Below, in pieces: positions 52,601 through 61,960 of a stretch of DNA of 64,000 bases. The stretch comes from Euglena gracilis. Taxonomy: Eukaryota; Euglenida; Euglenophyceae; Euglenales. Where the stretch lies: assembly GCA_039621445.1 (NCBI GenBank), contig CP154957.1, positions 23,970,938 through 24,034,937 of the forward strand, given 5' to 3'. The stretch's first letter is position 1. Each line of letters begins with the position of its first letter. The translations under genes were made by a program, and so were the position numbers. The notes below the pieces were generated by a model. It saw only the letters and a program-made list of their open reading frames with translations. It did no database searches and was not told where the DNA came from.

Positions 52601-55600
52601 ACAAGGTGATCGGCCCCATCCCTGACTGGTTCTCCCGGCGGATCAGGCATGCCAGCTTCTCCTCCTTTTTTTCACACGCCTTGCTTTTTTGCACAGCATC
52701 AGGGCTGTATTTGAAACCCTGCAACCCATGGGTTGTGGGTGGGGGGTCAAGGACATTTGCGCCTTGATCAAGGACTCTTTCGCCAAAGTGACCTTGATCA
52801 AGGACAACCTGGCCAAAGTGACCTTGATCAAGGACACCTGGTCAAAGTGATTTTTATCAAGGACACTTGGGTCAAAGTGACCTTGATCAAGGACATTTGG
52901 GTCAAAATGACCTTGAAGAAAAACACTTGGGCCGAAGTGACCTTGATCAAGGACATTTGGGTAAAAGCAAGGTCATTTTGATCAAGGTTAGGGTTGATCC
53001 CCGCCCCCTGGTGCGTGGGTAGCGGTCTGACCCCCCCCACCCCTTCCCGTATTTCTGGGGGCGCTGGTTTTAGGTCAAAGTTTTTCTTTGGTGGCGAAGG
53101 CGCCGAAAGAAAGTTTCCTTGAATGGTGCCATGGAGGGGGGAACCCCCACCTCCCAGGTGGGGCCCGCCACTTAGGCAGCACATCTCGCGCCTAATCTTT
53201 TTTTTGGTCGATTTGCGCATTTTCGCACGTCGACCAAAATCCATTTAGAGCGCCGGCGTTACAAGGGGTGAGAGCGAGAGGCAACACGATTGGACAATAT
53301 ACGAGCAATTTCGCGTTTTTGGCACCGGCTCTCCTGGGAATTACGTGTTTTTTTTGCTGTTTGAGGTCGGAATGGCACGAAAACCTCCGGAGCTATCCCC
53401 CCAAGTGGAAAAACACTGACAAAAACACCAAAATTCCGGTACCCCCATTCCTTGTGTGACAACTCCCAGCGCCAGGTGGTGCTCTGGAGGGGGGTGGCAG
53501 GTCCACCCCGTTGCTTGCTTTCTGAAGTTTTGCGGCACATTGTGGAGGTTTTTGAAGTTGGTTACGAAAGAAGTGGAAAGTGCACATGCCACATAAACAA
53601 TGGATTGTTCGAGAATTCTGCCACTGGTGGTTGATGAGGGGGATATAGAACACAGGAGGATTGCTACCGGTCACGTGTTGAGTTCGGTGGCAAGTTGCCC
53701 ATCAATGTCCTACTGCTGTTTAAGGCACCCACACAACAGCACAAATAATGTCGGTGTGCGCAAATGCGCACATGGACGACGCGCGCATTTGCGCACACCG
53801 GCCACTTTAAACCCAACCAAGAGCCTCCAACGGGAGTGTGTTTGGAGCTGGGAAGTGAATGTGACAAGACTGTGATATGCAGCCTCCTTTGTATCCCCGT
53901 GGTGCTGGACCCCCTCTGTTGAATGCTGCTGGTATGTCAAGCCAAAGTTCTATTGGAAATGGCCATTTTCAGGCGGCAGGGGGCGGTATGCTGTATATTT
54001 ATAAAGGCGCCAGGGGGGTGCTATGGCAACACCCACCTGAAACCCGACCCCCCTGAAAGTGCCCTGCTGCCCTGCCTGCCCTAGCACACCCCCAGGGGGG
54101 TGCGTTAGAAAGAATCTGGCACAAAACCACCCCAGCACAACCATTAAAATGGTTGCTTTCAAAATTGTGGGCACCAACCAAAAGTCTTTTTCATTTTGAA
54201 GCCTTGGCAACAGAGATTTCCGAGACAAGAGAAGGATCGAAACAGCAGGAGAGCAGATTGTGGAGGTGTTGTGCTCAAAATGGTGGTGTTGTAAGGTGTG
54301 TCTGAGAAGATCCAATAAAGCATGTCAGTGTATTGCATTATATGGCCCCGCGAACACAGGGATTTTCAAGTCAGCAGACACATCCATTTTCAGCCAATGA
54401 ATTATGCCTCATTTTCGGACTAAAATACTGGGGGTGAAGGGCACTTTAAACTCAGTTTTTCAGCATAAAACCTGGAAATGTTGTTTATTTTGATGTTTCA
54501 GGGGCTAAGAAATGGTTTTTTTACAGCTTCAATTGCCGATGCCCAAATTCAAATTCGGGCCGGCAGGCTGGTCATTCTGTTGTGTTTAAATTCTACATAA
54601 GCACAGCAGCCCGTGCGTACGCATGGGCCCGGACCGGGCAATGCCGGATGCACGGTTCCAGCGTGGACCCAACGGACCCAGCGGGACAGGCCAGCTCGGC
54701 TGCGTTGCCGTCAGGGGTACCCCTACGCAGCCCATTCGTGGGGGGAATCGCGCCAGTCGCGTAGTGTAGGCGGGATCAGGCTTCCGTTACAGGTTAGGGA
54801 GATAATAACTTGCACTGAAGGATTTCCAAACTTTTAAATGGTACGTGTGTTAAGTTGTACAAGAGGTTGGTGTGCGCAGATTCGCAAACCGACCAAGAAG
54901 TCTGTTTTCGCATTTTGCACAGACCAACCATTTGTACAATTTTACAAACACATCAATTGCAGCTGGCACACATGGTCTTTTTCACAGCTGCACAAATGGT
55001 TGGTGTGAGCATTTGCGCACACCGTCCATTTGCGCATTAGCCCACACTGACCACCAATTTCTCACAGAGCCAAGTTTCAGGGTATCGTTTCAGGCTTGGG
55101 CACACCTCACCAAATTGTTCAGTCAATATCCTAAGTTAATGAGACAGCCGCTGGGTGTTGCGTATATTATATGCTGCGGTGATACCTGCTCTTGGCACCC
55201 TAAAGTCCCTGCTTCCATCTCCGCGTCCTGGGGCACCACATCACATCTGCTTACATTTTTCCATTTTTTGGGGGTCATACCTTATCATTTTCATAAAAAG
55301 TCGATGTGCGCATTTGCGCACATCGACAAAGAAAGCATCTTAAGTGCGAGATGCGCTGCCGAAGCACCAGGCCCTCCCGTACTGCCCTGCACCGCAGCTT
55401 GTGGTGCATTCGTCATCTATTTTTCTCAGCGAGAGCGCCCGCAAGTATTTCCGCAGCGATGGCCGCCTCCGCTGGCCCGAGATGGCGTCGTCCGACAAAA
55501 GTGTGGCGAAGGTGGACCACAGCCAGCGCCTGGAGGTGTGGAATGGAAGAACGGCAACCCCTGGATTGTGGCAGTTCTGTTTGGTGGATGGAAGCTCATC

Positions 55601-58600
55601 GACAAAGTCAAGTCTTGAAATGATGTCCTTGCTTTCTGGAAATCTGAACCTCCCGCAAATGTGGTTCCCGATTTTTTATTTGCATTTTTTCGCCCATGTT
55701 TTTTTTTTGTTCTTGGATGGATTTTTCAATTACATTTGTCTGGTATATTTTTTGTGATCCTTCATGTGTAGCTTCTAACCCAGCCAACACTCTTTCCAAC
55801 CACATTGAAATTGGCTGGTGCGCATAAACTTGTGACCCAAGGGAGGATTCGCAGAGGCCAGGTGGTCATAAAACCTTGCTTTTGGCCACAGCTCTGCAGA
55901 GGCCTAAAGACAGTTTCTGTTGTGTGCTTTGCCAAACAATGCGTTCTCTGTTTGTAGGATTTGTGTCCCGATTCGGATTTCATTTCATTGCTGAAGGGTA
56001 TGCTTGATTACAGCCAGGGATGTGTGCTCGTCTGCCAAGTGATGTTCTGAGGAGATGGCAGCTGGAAGGCTGGAAAAAAAGTCGTTTCATTTTCTGGCCA
56101 GACAGGTTTTTTTTTGCTTAAAGCACACCTCCCACTGCCTTCTGGCCTCGAAGGTGCCGGGGGGGGGGGCGAACATGGCGAAATGTCCAAAGGAAATTTT
56201 TCTGGGCGGGACCCAACCAGAACTCAAAACCGACCGCACCAGGCTGGTAAGTGGAGGGGTTCGACCTCAACACCCCTTACTGTTTTTCCACGGGGGCTAA
56301 TTTTCAGGTCAAAATTCTTTTGTCCCTTTGGTGCCGAATTAATTTTCTTTGCGCTGTGCCATCGTAGGTGGCAGGCAGAGTGGGGAGGGGGGATGCGTTG
56401 CGTATTTTTGTCGCATTTCTGTGCATTTTACAAATTTGGGAATGGGAAAATGCATATTTTTGGTCATTGCTTTGATTTTTGTGCATTTTTTTTTTGCATT
56501 TCGCACAACCTCCGCATTTTTTTTATGTGTTGCAATTTAGTTTGTGTCAGATGATATATTGGCGCCCCCTTTTTGCCCACCGACCACCCTTGTTAACCGA
56601 CAACCCCTTCGTCAGGAGTTGCACACAGGGCTGCATGGGAGTCCCCGAAACCTGACGGGTGGTGGTGGGGGGAAGACTCCCCCCATGCTGGTGGGGGGGT
56701 CCGACCCCCCCCATGCTGGTTGCATGTAAGGAGTGCGTATGAACCCCCTGGTCGGGGTTGTTGGTTACCTAAAATTTTTATGGATATAGGGGTTTTGGCA
56801 CCTGGTCTTGCGACCATCCCCTGGTCGGAGGTTGTAGGAACCCGGTCGGTGGGCGAACGACAAGGAAACTCAGCAGTGTGACGGGAAAAAAAATGCCACA
56901 CTCGTTAATGGCAATGATGCTTCCAATTTCCAACTCATGGGTCCATGAAATATGTTCCTTTCTGCAATAGCACAAAAGGACAACAACATTCCCCCCCACC
57001 CTGGTGGTTCCCCCCCACACCTTGACCCCCACAACTGGATTTTCCAAGGGAGGGGGAAACTCTGCACACACCGATTTATTTTGCTTATTTTTTATTTTTG
57101 GAGTATTTGAATTTTTTGACTTTTTTGACTTTTTTTTTTTTGCATTTTTCGAAATATTTTCCTTTTTTGGGGGGGGGTGTGCACTCCTTGGATTTCGCTT
57201 TTGGGCCCTCTGGGGTGTGACATTTGTTTCAGCACTGCACACCATTTGCTCTGGCCTGCACCGGAGGGGGGGGGGCTTCTGATTTAAAAAGAAGCCTGGG
57301 CCTAAAATGCTGCTGAAGGGCACTTCAGCAGTTTTTTTTTTTGGAAAGTTTAGAATGCTCAGAATGTCAGTATTTTTCCGAGAACAAACTGCACACCTAA
57401 AATTGTGTGCAGTTATTTTGCAGCCTTGCATTCTTCAGTGAGGTTTTTCTCTGAACCGCTTTCAGGTGGTGCCCAAATACGTGTCATAACCTATGTAACC
57501 CAATAATGCACGAACTTTGTTTCAGCGGACCCCCCCCCCACCCCGGGGGGGGGGTCCGCAGCCGGGCTGGAGGTGCTGGCTGGAAAAAGGCTGGACCCCG
57601 GGGGGGCAGGGTCCCCTCCAGCTTAAAAAAAAACCCTGCCCCCCCCCAGGGTTCGATATAAGGAGGGCGTACACGGTTTCGGTTTGGTGGGGGGGGGGCC
57701 CCCCCCGCCCCCCCCCCCCCCCTCCTGGCCCGCAGGGGGGGTCCGGACCACCCCCCCCCACCTGCAAGGGGGGTCCGGACCGACGTTGTGCCTGCGCCAT
57801 GCATCCCCCACACAGAAAAGTGGGAAGAGGGCAGGAGGCAAGAGCAGCACTGGGGCGCAAGGGTGTAGACCCACCCACGGGAACCACACCAACCACACAA
57901 GGTGAGTGTATGTCCCTACAGCGCTGGAATTACACCAGAGTTACTCACCCGGCCAGGGGGAGCAACAAAAGAGGACTGGTGTAAGGGGTCCCTGGCCACT
58001 CACCACGCAGCAAACTGGGCCAGAAGCGAAGTTAGCGCCGGCCATAAACAGACAAGAAGCCTTAGTGCAACTAAGGGGGTCCGGACCGACCCTCGGGGGC
58101 AAAAATTGACCCCCCCAAAAAGGGTCAATTTTTTCCTCCGGCGCTTTGCGCCGAAAATTTTTTGCATTTTTGGCACATTTTTGCCCAAAAAGTGCCCAAA
58201 ATGGCACTTTTGGTCGTTTTGGGGGGTCAAAAATTTTCGGCCACCCTGACCGCGCACCTGTTTAGGTGAGGGGGGTGTCCCCCCCCCACCCCCACCCCCC
58301 CTCCTGGCCCTCCGGGGGGGGGGTCCCGCCCCCCCCCCCCCCCCCTGTCCCTATATTCAACCCCTCCCCCCCCCCCCCCCACCAGCCATTTCTGTTTTTT
58401 CGGTGGCGCCAATTTTATGGCAAAATTTCCTGGTTCTCTGGGTTGGTGGGGGTCGAACCACACCCCCCAGGTGGTGACCCCCACCAGGTCTTCCCGTACA
58501 GCAGAAGAATTGGGATTGGCAGCAAATCCCTGAGAGTGACAAGACGATACCGATGACCGTAAGAGATGCTCTGAGCCATCCTTTCGTCAGCAAGTTCAAA

Positions 58601-58899
58601 GGTGTGACCACCCCTGATCCTTGTTTTCCTCCCAGGCAGCGCTGTACGGGGATCCCCAAAACCCGGTGGGGGGGGGGGGGCTCCTCCCACCGGCCTTCTT
58701 TTTTTTCTGTTTTTTTTTCTGAGGGTGCCAATTTTTTTTGGTCAAATTTCTTTCGGCGCCGAAGGAATTTCCTTTTTTCCTTGCACGGTGCTATGGTGGG
58801 TGAGGGGGAGGGGGGGCAGGGCAGCCCCCCACCTCATGGGTGGGAGTCCGACCCCCCACCAGTTTCTCCCATACAGCTTTGCTCTCAGGACGCCGCTGA
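37519..58899 (+). CDS. LAMMER kinase copy 2 (gene span, exons 4 to 15, 5' end missing at gap)
   Basis: Exons 4-12 repeat those of copy 1 with the same phases and splice sites. Between copies exons 4, 5, 9, 10 and 12 look identical, and exons 6-8 differ only at silent positions (AAG/AAA in DLKPEN, GAT/GAC in DFG, GGC/GGA in exon 6). Exon 11 is intact here (ESARKYFRSDGRLRWPEMAS). Exon 13 has six replacements and loses the conserved basic KRRM before TAREAL. Exons 1-3, with the N-terminal tail and part of the glycine loop, are absent. Alone this copy could not give a full kinase. If the two copies are alleles joined by the assembler, a complete gene would exist with exons 1-3 from one and exon 11 as seen here. 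Confidence 0.8.
37725..37803 (+). CDS. LAMMER kinase copy 2, exon 5
   Basis: Encodes VKVVSSFMYNDPRQDREHLC and IVFPKL. Preceded by the same 52-nt intron as in copy 1. Confidence 0.85.
37804..44502 (+). other. Kinase intron 5, copy 2
   Basis: Same layout as 15776-22492: C/G blocks, the T-rich unit (39946-40226), CCCTAA-like array (41591-41668) and hairpin (42000-42063). No gene recognised. Confidence 0.7.
44503..44596 (+). CDS. LAMMER kinase copy 2, exon 6
   Basis: GPSLLDFINKNATFVLKGIA then EITRQLCEALD. One silent difference from copy 1. Confidence 0.9.
44597..47657 (+). other. Kinase intron 6, copy 2
   Basis: Like 22587-25465, with about 140 bp extra GTGACTGACTGG/C-run sequence at 45240-45380 and an expanded TTTTGACAA repeat at 46645-46696. 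No gene recognised. Confidence 0.65.
46645..46696. repeat. TTTTGACAA tandem repeat, copy 2 only
   Basis: About four units of AATTTTGACA. Copy 1 has one unit at the same place (24529-24541). Confidence 0.85.
47658..47763 (+). CDS. LAMMER kinase copy 2, exon 7 (catalytic loop)
   Basis: SLIHTDLKPENILLVEGG, same as copy 1 apart from a silent AAG for Lys. Confidence 0.85.
48027..48133 (+). CDS. LAMMER kinase copy 2, exon 8 (DFG to APE)
   Basis: SYNIRIIDFGGATDEDHSDT then SIVSTRHYRAPEVIV. One silent change in DFG. Confidence 0.9.
48134..52365 (+). other. Kinase intron 8, copy 2 (4.2 kb)
   Basis: Longer than in copy 1 because of an extra insert of R1-type and unrelated sequence at about 49730-50560. 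It contains CCCTAA-like arrays (48525-48700, 49635-49685) and C/G blocks. No gene recognised. Confidence 0.7.
50147..50555. repeat. Dispersed repeat family R1, within kinase intron 8 of copy 2
   Basis: TTTGATATAAGGAGGGTGTA, C/G runs, GGTCCGGACC palindromes and a CGGCGC-TTT-GCGCCG hairpin. This R1 copy is absent from intron 8 of copy 1, so it is a polymorphic insertion between the two copies. Confidence 0.7.
52366..52464 (+). CDS. LAMMER kinase copy 2, exon 9
   Basis: GSGWMYGADMWSVGCILIEL then YTGEVLFDTHENR, identical to copy 1. Confidence 0.9.
52583..52646 (+). CDS. LAMMER kinase copy 2, exon 10 (LAMMER motif)
   Basis: EHLALMDKVIGPIPDWFSRR plus Ile. The same GC donor (GCATGC) follows. Confidence 0.85.
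52647..55429 (+). other. Kinase intron 10, copy 2
   Basis: Holds the frame-shifted minisatellite (52763-52988), the GTGCGCAAATGCGCAC inverted repeat, and the perfect palindrome at 55300-55327. No gene recognised. Confidence 0.65.
55300..55327. repeat. Perfect palindrome GTCGATGTGCGC-ATTT-GCGCACATCGAC
   Basis: 12-bp perfect arms around an ATTT loop, in kinase intron 10 of copy 2. It is lost in copy 1, where only the CATCGAC end remains (about 32330). Confidence 0.9.
55430..55535 (+). CDS. LAMMER kinase copy 2, exon 11 (intact)
   Basis: Encodes (S)ESARKYFRSDGRLRWPEMAS and SDKSVAKVDHSQRLE, matching the KYF-x-x-GRLxW-P-E stretch of CLK kinases. It begins after TTTTTCTCAG and ends at donor GTGTGG. 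Phase fits exon 10 exactly. Confidence 0.9.
55958..56021 (+). CDS. LAMMER kinase copy 2, exon 12 (approximate end)
   Basis: DLCPDSDFISLLKGMLDYSQ, identical to copy 1. Same donor uncertainty. Confidence 0.6.
56022..58501 (+). other. Kinase intron 12, copy 2
   Basis: Same content as copy 1, including an R1 repeat (57652-58262). From about 58265 on the similarity to copy 1 drops visibly. Confidence 0.65.
58502..58601 (+). CDS. LAMMER kinase copy 2, exon 13 (divergent)
   Basis: Encodes QKNWDWQQIPESDKTIPMTV and RDALSHPFVSKFK. Compared with copy 1, K-R-R became T-I-P and there are A-to-V, E-to-D and T-to-S changes. The acceptor, donor and 34-nt following intron are kept. Confidence 0.85.
58636..58665 (+). 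CDS. LAMMER kinase copy 2, exon 14 (tentative)
   Basis: After CCTCCCAG it reads GSAVRGSPKP in phase with exon 13, then a possible donor GTGGGG. Tentative. Confidence 0.4.
58877..58899 (+). CDS. LAMMER kinase copy 2, last exon and stop (tentative)
   Basis: After acceptor CCCATACAG the phase left by exon 14 gives ALLSGRR and TGA (58897-58899). Other phases stay open. Weak. Confidence 0.3.
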
Positions 58900-60112
58900 A
58901 GCTGAAGTGGGCCCCACTTCAGCAAAGAGGGGGAGGAAGGGGGTCAAAATAAGCTTCGCTCTTACCCATGAACAGATAGGAGCTCAGAGACCCCCCCCTA
59001 AATACAGGGATTTTTTTAAGAGGGGGGAGACCCACCCACCTTTTCCCGAAAATGGCCGAAAAATAGCGAAAAATCGCGAAAAAAATAGCACCCTTTCAAA
59101 AATTTCGGTGCCAAAAAGTATATCCACCCCCACGGGACCCCCCGGAGGGGGGGGGGGGCTCGGCCGGACCCACCCACCCTACCCCCCCGGGGGTCCAAGA
59201 CTTAAAAAAAAAAAAAACCTAAATGACACCTCCCCTCTGAAGTTTGAAAATTTAAAAATGGGGTGGACCAATTTCATAAACCTGAAAAATTCCCCTGAAA
59301 GCCAAACCTCTGAAACATCCAAAATGCAGCAATATTTGCAATGTGCAATAGGGGTCCAACTTCTTAACATAGAGCAAAAACAAAACAGTGTCTTCCACAA
59401 AGACACTGCTTTTTGCTTTTCCAAAAAAAAAAACTGCAAAAAACGAAAACGCCAAAAAGAAGCATGGTGCAAACTTGCAAAATCACATGGCCCGTTTGCC
59501 CAATTGCATGCGCTTGTATTTCATTATGCAACTGCTGTTAGTGTGAAATTGGTCCAAAAATGTGTGCATGCAGCTTCCAGCTGTCTGGTAGTAGAACAAT
59601 TTGCCTGTTGCAATTGCCCTCCCAAAAAAGCTGAAAAGGCAAACTATGCAAAAAAATGCAAAAAATACAAAATACAAAAATACAAAAATACAAAAATACA
59701 GAAAATGCGACTTTTCACAAAACTTTCACTCTGCAACAAAAATGCAAATTATGCAAAAAGTGTAAGTTTTCAAGGTTTTGGATTATGCAAAAAATTGCAA
59801 ACTATGCAATTGCACATTTCTCCCTGCAAATTGGTAGTTTTTGGACATTGGGGCTTTCATTTGTAGAGGGGGGGGGGATAAAAATGGAAACTGCAAAAAA
59901 AAACCTCCCCAAAACTGCCAATTATGCAAAAAAAAATTTTGACCCAAAAATTGCCCCATTTCCACCCATTGCTGGCTGGACCTCCTCCCGGGCAAGATTT
60001 CCGGTATTAACAGACTCCCACTGCAGGAAATTTTCTTGGATAATGCAGGGATTCCCTCTGATTCGTGGCACGAATAATCACGAATCCCCACGAATTTCGG
60101 ATTTTTCGAAAA
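58900..60112. other. No gene recognised; A/T-rich and simple-sequence DNA
   Basis: C-rich block at 58990-59190, A-run at 59205-59218, and an AAAAATACA simple repeat at 59650-59705. Short motifs TTATGCAAAAA recur at 59640-59940. A frame is open across much of 58553-59866, but it runs through introns and low-complexity DNA. Confidence 0.5.
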
Positions 60113-60152
60113 TCACGAGTAATCACGAATATCACGAATAACCACGAATGAG
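60070..60152. repeat. AATCACGAAT short tandem-like repeat
   Basis: Seven or so copies of CACGAAT or CACGAGT spaced 9-16 bp, including AATCACGAATATCACGAATA. Confidence 0.7.
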
Positions 60153-60159
60153 ATTTTTT

Positions 60160-61440
60160 TTCCTTGAAGAACAAACAATGCAATACAATACAATACTTCG
60201 GAAACGTGCCGGGGGAAAGGGTTCAACCAACCCGGCTTGCACCAACTCATCAACTTGTGCTTAATTTCGGCGCAATCTTGGGGGGACATGGGCCAACACT
60301 TGGAACGAAGGGGTGCATCTTTCCATTCCTTCTTGAGTTCCAAATCCATTTCAACCAATTTGCATCCTTGACTGGGGGGTGGCAAGGGACCGAAAACGTC
60401 TTGATACTTCAAAATCAATCTTTTCACCTCGGGGGGTGCTTTCACCTTTTCGAGTTCCTTTGCAAAATCCCCTTGAATGTTCGCACTTTCGAACGTAAAA
60501 TGGTTCGGTCGTTGGGAAGCCAGGTCTCTTTCGATTTGGTCGATTTTTTGGTGCAAAAGATTCAAAATCTCCGTGATTTGCTTTTCGAAACGGGGAAATT
60601 TCCGGACGCTTTTGCAAAAAGGACTTTCTCATTCTCCGATGAACTCTCTTCATCTTGGGCATTAAACCAAAGGGAAACTTCGGAAACATCGGGGTCACAC
60701 AGTTCCTTTGGAATTACACCGAAGCACTTTCTTGATGTCCTCGAACCGAAAGAAATCCAAACCCACTTCATTGGTCAATTGGGCCATCATCTCTTCCAAC
60801 CGGGGGGAAATTTGCGTCCACGCCATGTCAAAATCCAACCTTGTGGGAACAATGGGGTGAATTTCAATTTCATCGTGAACCAACTCCATTTCTTTTGCAA
60901 AGGGGGGCATTTTCCGTTTTAGGGGCAACATCCATCAAAGGTTCCTTTTCAATGTAAACTTGAAATTTTGGATAAAAAATGATTTGTTCATCCAACTTCA
61001 ACTTCGTTGAATCCCAGCCTTTTGCCCTTTTTGAAATCCACTTGAGACAAATTGGATCACATTCTTGAAGGGGAACCTCCACTTTCGTTATGTCAATGTA
61101 CGAAACAACCGTTTCCCATGGTGGACTTGGCAAAGGGGTACCATCCCAATCACCCTTGTAAAGTGGTGTGTCGGGGGGAACGAAAAAATGGCTCTTGGCA
61201 TGTTGCTCAACAATCTTTCCCATGAAGGTCCTTTCCAATTCGGGGTGACCAAGCATATTTTGCAAGGTTCTCGGATGACCTTGCACACCACTCTTTCCAA
61301 TTGGGAGAACGGGGGGTGGCACCACAACAAACCTTCCTTTCCCAAAAGAGTCCAATTGTAGTGAAAGGCATTGTTTGTTCATTGTTTGTTCATTATTGTA
61401 TTGTTCTTCGTAGTCGTGGGTTAGTCGGTGGTGCTGAGTC
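60160..61440 (-). pseudogene. Ty3/gypsy-like pol fragment: region before and start of reverse transcriptase
   Basis: Minus-strand frames from 61382 down give an unassigned segment (MNKQCLSLQLDSFGKGRFVV onward, possibly spacer or protease region). A linker follows, then ILKYQDVFGPLPPPSQGC and SKCWPMSPQDCAEIKHK, the typical lead-in to a gypsy reverse transcriptase. The next motif VDELVQAGLVEPFPP is one frame away, showing a frameshift near 60255. Homology breaks off at about 60170. At least three frameshifts are present (about 60870, 60700, 60565). LTRs are not seen. Confidence 0.7.
61431..61440. repeat. 10-bp target site duplication, left copy
   Basis: GTGCTGAGTC; repeated exactly at 61951-61960. 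Confidence 0.95.
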
Positions 61441-61950
61441 AGGGAATTTCTTAAGCCGGAGGGTACCCTACCCCCCGGGGGGGGGGGGTCCAGCCAGCCA
61501 GCAGCTCAAATCCAGCCAGCAGCCCAAATTCGGGGTGGGGGCCCCCCCCCCCCCCCCGGGGGTCAAGTGAAATAAAGTCAGGTCCAGCCCGGCCGGAGGC
61601 CGGGCCAGCCGGCCGCAGGCCGGCCCAGCCGGCCGAAGGCCGGCCGGCCAATTGGGCTACCCAGCTCACCTGTCCCTTCATTTTTTCCCCTCATCGCAGC
61701 TTCCTCCAGCACAGCCCCCCAGCCTTGACCTAGCTCCACCCATCAAAATGTCGAAAATTGCAAAAATGTGTTGGAAAATTTTGTTTTTCGTCGACCCAGC
61801 CCAGCCCAGCCCCCTCCAGCCCCCGACCCCCCCTCCCCCCCCCACCCCCCCGGGGGGGGGTCCAGCCAGCTGCTCAAATCCAGCCAGCAGCCTTTTTGCC
61901 CAGCCGGAGGCTGGACCCCCCCCCCCCCGGGGGTCCTTAAGAAATTCCCT
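61441..61950. mobile_element. 510-bp inverted-repeat element (MITE-like) inside gypsy pol
   Basis: The ends AGGGAATTTCTTAAG (61441-61455) and CTTAAGAAATTCCCT (61936-61950) are perfect 15-bp inverted repeats. The 10-bp direct repeat GTGCTGAGTC flanks them. Removing the element and one duplicate rejoins the pol-like sequence on the minus strand. The interior has C/G runs, two CCAGCCAGCAGC-type blocks (61491 and 61864) in mirrored positions, and a GGCCGGCC-rich palindromic array (61590-61650). No transposase; mobilised in trans, perhaps by a Mutator-like enzyme judging from the duplication length (inference). Confidence 0.92.
61590..61650. repeat. GGCCGGCC palindrome array
   Basis: Three units of CCAGCCGGCC-NNNN-GGCCGG type with GGAG, GCAG or GAAG between the arms, inside the 510-bp element. 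Confidence 0.8.
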
Positions 61951-61960
61951 GTGCTGAGTC
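61951..61960. repeat. 10-bp target site duplication, right copy
   Basis: GTGCTGAGTC, identical to 61431-61440. Confidence 0.95.

Larger units (their letters stand above)
35625..58655 (+). repeat. 23-kb duplicated segment, copy 2
   Basis: Colinear with 13582-35611. It carries extra sequence relative to copy 1 near 45240-45380 and 47225-47260, and a different 650-bp stretch at 54840-55500. Exons 1-3 of the kinase have no counterpart here because the segment starts at the gap. Confidence 0.95.

Noticed and set aside
58553-59866. 437-codon open frame at the kinase 3' end
   Set aside because: It starts within exon 13, reads through a 34-nt intron with good splice sites and through low-complexity G-rich DNA; the matching stretch in copy 1 is cut by the gap. 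Long openness is explained by composition.
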